Shown here: positions 62,071 to 64,000 of the stretch, one piece after another
Layout: every line of letters starts with the position of its first letter
Position numbering within the stretch: position 1 is the first letter of the stretch
Assembly (NCBI RefSeq): GCF_048323755.1
Contig: NZ_JBLWFS010000021.1
Location: forward strand, 12,754 to 76,753
Length of the DNA stretch: 64,000 nt
Source of the DNA: Alkalihalobacterium sp048323755
GTDB taxonomy: Bacteria; Bacillota; Bacilli; Bacillales; Bacillaceae_F
Direction: 5' to 3'
Made by a program: the position numbers and the translations under genes
Notes under the pieces: generated by a model
Seen by the model: the letters and a program-made list of their open reading frames with translations, nothing else
The model's database searches: none
What the model was told of the DNA's origin: nothing

Positions 62071-62118
62071 TAAAAAAATACCCCAAAAGTTCAATAGAAA
62101 ATTGATCTTCTGGGGTAT
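62071..62118 (-). terminator. Strong terminator of the tRNA array
   Basis: ATACCCCAGAAG pairs with CTTTTGGGGTAT, with an inner TCAAT/ATTGA stem, followed by TTTTTT on the minus strand. It ends the tRNA transcript 33 bases after tRNA-Ile. Confidence 0.9.
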
Positions 62119-62150
62119 GTATGTATATTTATTTTTTGGTTTTTATAAAA

Positions 62151-62227
<77 letters not shown>

Positions 62228-62238
62228 ATTCAATATAA

Positions 62239-62312
62239 TGGAGCGGGTGATGGGAATCGAACCCACGACATCAGCTTGGAAGGCTGAGGTTTTACCATTA
62301 AACTACACCCGC
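62239..62312 (-). tRNA. tRNA-Gly (TCC)
   Basis: Acceptor GCGGGTG, anticodon loop CTTCCAA, encoded CCA. Confidence 0.95.
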
Positions 62313-62402
62313 AGGTTATTCACTTAAAAACATGCCTATTCTCTTCTAGCAAATTCAATCCAGATCATGCGTCGATGTAACTTGTGATGCTTAGTCTAGA
62401 CT

Positions 62403-62419
62403 ACTAAACTACAATCGCA
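62403..62419 (-). pseudogene. Possible relic of a tRNA-Gly 5' end
   Basis: ACTAAACTACAATCGCA resembles the 5' end of tRNA-Gly(TCC) next door (ATTAAACTACACCCGCA). The rest of the gene is not recognisable in the 116-bp gap. Confidence 0.3.
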
Positions 62420-62428
62420 TTCTTGAAG

Positions 62429-62505
62429 TGGTCGGGAAGACAGGATTTGAACCTGCGACCCCCTGGTCCCAAACCAGGTGCTCTACCAAGCTGAGCCACT
62501 TCCCG
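62429..62505 (-). tRNA. tRNA-Pro (TGG)
   Basis: Acceptor CGGGAAG, anticodon loop TTTGGGA, encoded CCA. Confidence 0.95.
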
Positions 62506-62511
62506 ATATTA

Positions 62512-62588
62512 TGGCGCGCCCTGAGAGATTCGAACTCCCGACCTTTTGATTCGTAGTCAAACACTCTATCCAGCTGAGCTAAGGGCGC
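62512..62588 (-). tRNA. tRNA-Arg (ACG)
   Basis: Acceptor GCGCCCT, anticodon loop CTACGAA, encoded CCA. ACG implies A-to-I editing by TadA. Confidence 0.95.
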
Positions 62589-62592
62589 ATTA

Positions 62593-62681
62593 TGGTGCCG
62601 AGGGCCGGACTTGAACCGGCACGGTAGTCACCTACCGCAGGATTTTAAGTCCTGTGTGTCTGCCAATTCCACCACCCCGGC
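62593..62681 (-). tRNA. tRNA-Leu (TAA)
   Basis: Class II tRNA with a long variable arm, acceptor GCCGGGG, anticodon loop CTTAAAA, encoded CCA. Confidence 0.95.
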
Positions 62682-62697
62682 AAAGCAGACAATTTAT

Positions 62698-62772
62698 TGG
62701 AGCGGAAGACGGGACTCGAACCCGCGACCCTCACCTTGGCAAGGTGATGTTCTACCACTGAACTACTTCCGC
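62698..62772 (-). tRNA. tRNA-Gly (GCC)
   Basis: Acceptor GCGGAAG, anticodon loop TTGCCAA, encoded CCA. Confidence 0.95.
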
Positions 62773-62776
62773 AAAA

Positions 62777-62851
62777 TGGCTGGGCTAGCAGGATTCGAAC
62801 CTACGCATGACGGAGTCAAAGTCCGTTGCCTTACCGCTTGGCTATAGCCCA
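62777..62851 (-). tRNA. tRNA-Gln (TTG)
   Basis: Acceptor TGGGCTA, anticodon loop CTTTGAC, encoded CCA. The U1-A72 pair is usual for tRNA-Gln. Confidence 0.95.
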
Positions 62852-62874
62852 ATAAAAATTTTATAATTTAAAAA

Positions 62875-62951
62875 TGGGGCGGCTGATGGGAATTGAACCC
62901 ACGAATGCCGGAATCACAATCCGGTGCGTTAACCACTTCGCCACAACCGCC
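62875..62951 (-). tRNA. tRNA-His (GTG)
   Basis: Acceptor with the extra 5' G (G-1 opposite C73), anticodon GTG, encoded CCA. Confidence 0.95.
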
Positions 62952-62981
62952 ATATTAAAAGTAAATTACGTTTATTTTTAA

Positions 62982-63057
62982 TGGTGGCTCGGGACGGAAT
63001 CGAACCGCCGACACATGGATTTTCAGTCCATTGCTCTACCGACTGAGCTACCGAGCC
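62982..63057 (-). tRNA. tRNA-Phe (GAA)
   Basis: Acceptor GGCTCGG, anticodon loop CTGAAAA, encoded CCA. Confidence 0.95.
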
Positions 63058-63109
63058 ACAAAATCTATATCAACTGTAGTCGATCAAAGACTACAAGGAA
63101 ATAAAAGAA

Positions 63110-63185
63110 TGGCGGTCCCGACGGGAATCGAACCCGCGATCTCCTGCGTGACAGGCAGGCATGTTAACCGCTACACCACGGGACC
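63110..63185 (-). tRNA. tRNA-Asp (GTC)
   Basis: Acceptor GGTCCCG, anticodon loop CTGTCAC, encoded CCA. Confidence 0.95.
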
Positions 63186-63262
63186 ACTTTTAAATTGGTA
63201 TTTTTAAGAAATACTTATATTATCACCTAAGTAATAATTCCAATTAAATGCACTAATTGTTT

Positions 63263-63339
<77 letters not shown>

Positions 63340-63464
63340 TCGTTATAAAGTAAATGGATGATGATTCGCTTCGAAGAGTCTTGACTGTCTCTTCCTCTTA
63401 CAGCTTTTTCTTTGAAGTTTATGCTCGAGACAACTCGGCGCTTTTTCACCGATGATTCGCTCGT

Positions 63465-63479
63465 TGCTCCACCCCGCGT
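63465..63479 (-). repeat. Fragment of the tRNA-fMet 5' end
   Basis: TGCTCCACCCCGCGT is identical to 63326-63340, the 5' end of tRNA-fMet, but no other part of the tRNA follows. It lies in a 160-bp gap that is long for this array. Confidence 0.6.
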
Positions 63480-63499
63480 TATATGAAGGAATAAATAGA

Positions 63500-63592
63500 T
63501 GGCGGAGGAAGAGGGATTCGAACCCCCGCGCGGTTTAACCCGCCTGTCGGTTTTCAAGACCGATCCCTTCAGCCGGACTTGGGTATTCCTCC
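63500..63592 (-). tRNA. tRNA-Ser (TGA)
   Basis: Class II tRNA with a long variable arm, acceptor GGAGGAA, anticodon loop CTTGAAA, encoded CCA. Confidence 0.95.
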
Positions 63593-63642
63593 ATAACCTT
63601 CTTGATGAAGATCTCGAACCATAATCTATAGGTTCAATATAA

Positions 63643-63719
63643 TGGTAGCGGCGGAGGGAGTCGAACCCACGACCTCACGGGTATGAACCGTACGCTCTAG
63701 CCAGCTGAGCTACACCGCC
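63643..63719 (-). tRNA. Elongator tRNA-Met (CAT)
   Basis: Acceptor GGCGGTG paired fully (two G-U pairs), anticodon CAT, encoded CCA. The body resembles Bacillus elongator tRNA-Met more than tRNA-Ile2. Confidence 0.9.
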
Positions 63720-63749
63720 ATTATAAAAAGAGATGTAAATATAAATACA

Positions 63750-63825
63750 TGGTGGAGCCTAGCGGGATCGAACCGCTGACCTCCTGCGTGCAAGGCAGGC
63801 GCTCTCCCAGCTGAGCTAAGGCCCC
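63750..63825 (-). tRNA. tRNA-Ala (TGC)
   Basis: Acceptor GGGGCCT, anticodon loop CTTGCAC, encoded CCA. First tRNA of the array in transcription order. Confidence 0.95.
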
Positions 63826-64000
63826 ATAAAACATACACCTTGATCTTCTACTCTGTATATCTTCGTGCTACATTGCGTCTAGGAAGCTTAATTCACAGAC
63901 GCAAATAAGTTAATCAAACCATTATAAGTTCTCTCAAAACTGAACAAACAGCACAAGCGTACATACCGAGGTATGCATCGACTAGAGTTAAATACTCCAT
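63826..64000 (-). other. Leader or spacer upstream of the tRNA array
   Basis: No gene seen. On the minus strand TTGTTCAGTTTTGAGAGAAC is a motif typical of Bacillus rRNA operon spacers. An rRNA operon is therefore expected just beyond the right edge. Confidence 0.5.

Noticed and set aside
63826..64000. 5S rRNA gene
   Set aside because: No 5S sequence is present, only rRNA-spacer-like motifs.

Overview
The window looks like the chromosome of a low-GC, Gram-positive Bacillaceae species. The signs are AT-rich spacers, GGAGG-type ribosome binding sites, many TTG/GTG starts, Bacillus-style intrinsic terminators, an rrn-style tRNA array, and small gene families typical of Bacillus (DUF2200, DUF3221, DUF3885, DUF1801, YdeI/OmpD-associated). 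The carboxynorspermidine dehydrogenase/decarboxylase pair fits a Bacillaceae member, possibly an alkaliphile, but the genus cannot be fixed from this sequence alone.

Bases 1-31,700 are a dense defence island, almost all on the minus strand. From low to high coordinate it holds: the start of an OLD/AAA15-type ATPase with a HerA-type ATPase; a CoiA-like protein; a LlaJI-like restriction pair (McrB-like GTPase plus LlaJI nuclease) divergent from a 5-methylcytosine methyltransferase with an N-terminal HTH; a DISARM-like core (DrmA helicase, DrmB) in one operon with a large sigma-70-like fusion protein; a second, classical McrB/McrC pair; a repeat-rich HNH protein; a three-gene operon of a GHKL-type ATPase, an unrecognised protein and a DUF6339-like protein; a DUF262/DUF1524 (GmrSD/SspE-like) protein; and a PLD-helicase coupled to a MazG-like protein.

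Bases 31,700-36,900 are an interlude. It has a Fic gene broken by one stop codon and flanked by 39-bp direct repeats, a shortened Rpn-type gene, a zinc peptidase and a TPR/winged-helix regulator. Bases 36,900-45,600 hold a second large minus-strand operon of five tightly packed genes: a 1335-aa protein with five alpha-CTD-like repeats and a sigma-region-4 HTH, a PLD-helicase, a 57-aa protein, a DndD/SMC-like ATPase and a 150-aa dnd-associated-type protein. It contains no dndA, dndB or dndC. This operon and the sigma-fusion DrmAB operon are the two best candidates for undescribed systems. Each couples a superfamily-2 helicase to a protein built from transcription-initiation modules.

Bases 45,600-61,100 carry small accessory genes, several of them decayed (deacetylase, DUF3221 lipoprotein, Rpn copies), a ZIP transporter and the carboxynorspermidine operon. 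Two copies of a ~178-bp palindromic intergenic element lie at 45.8 and 60.9 kb. A tyrosine recombinase at 61.1-62.0 kb sits against the 3' end of a 14-gene tRNA array (62.15-63.83 kb, minus strand) that ends in a strong terminator. The array is probably downstream of an rRNA operon just beyond the right edge.
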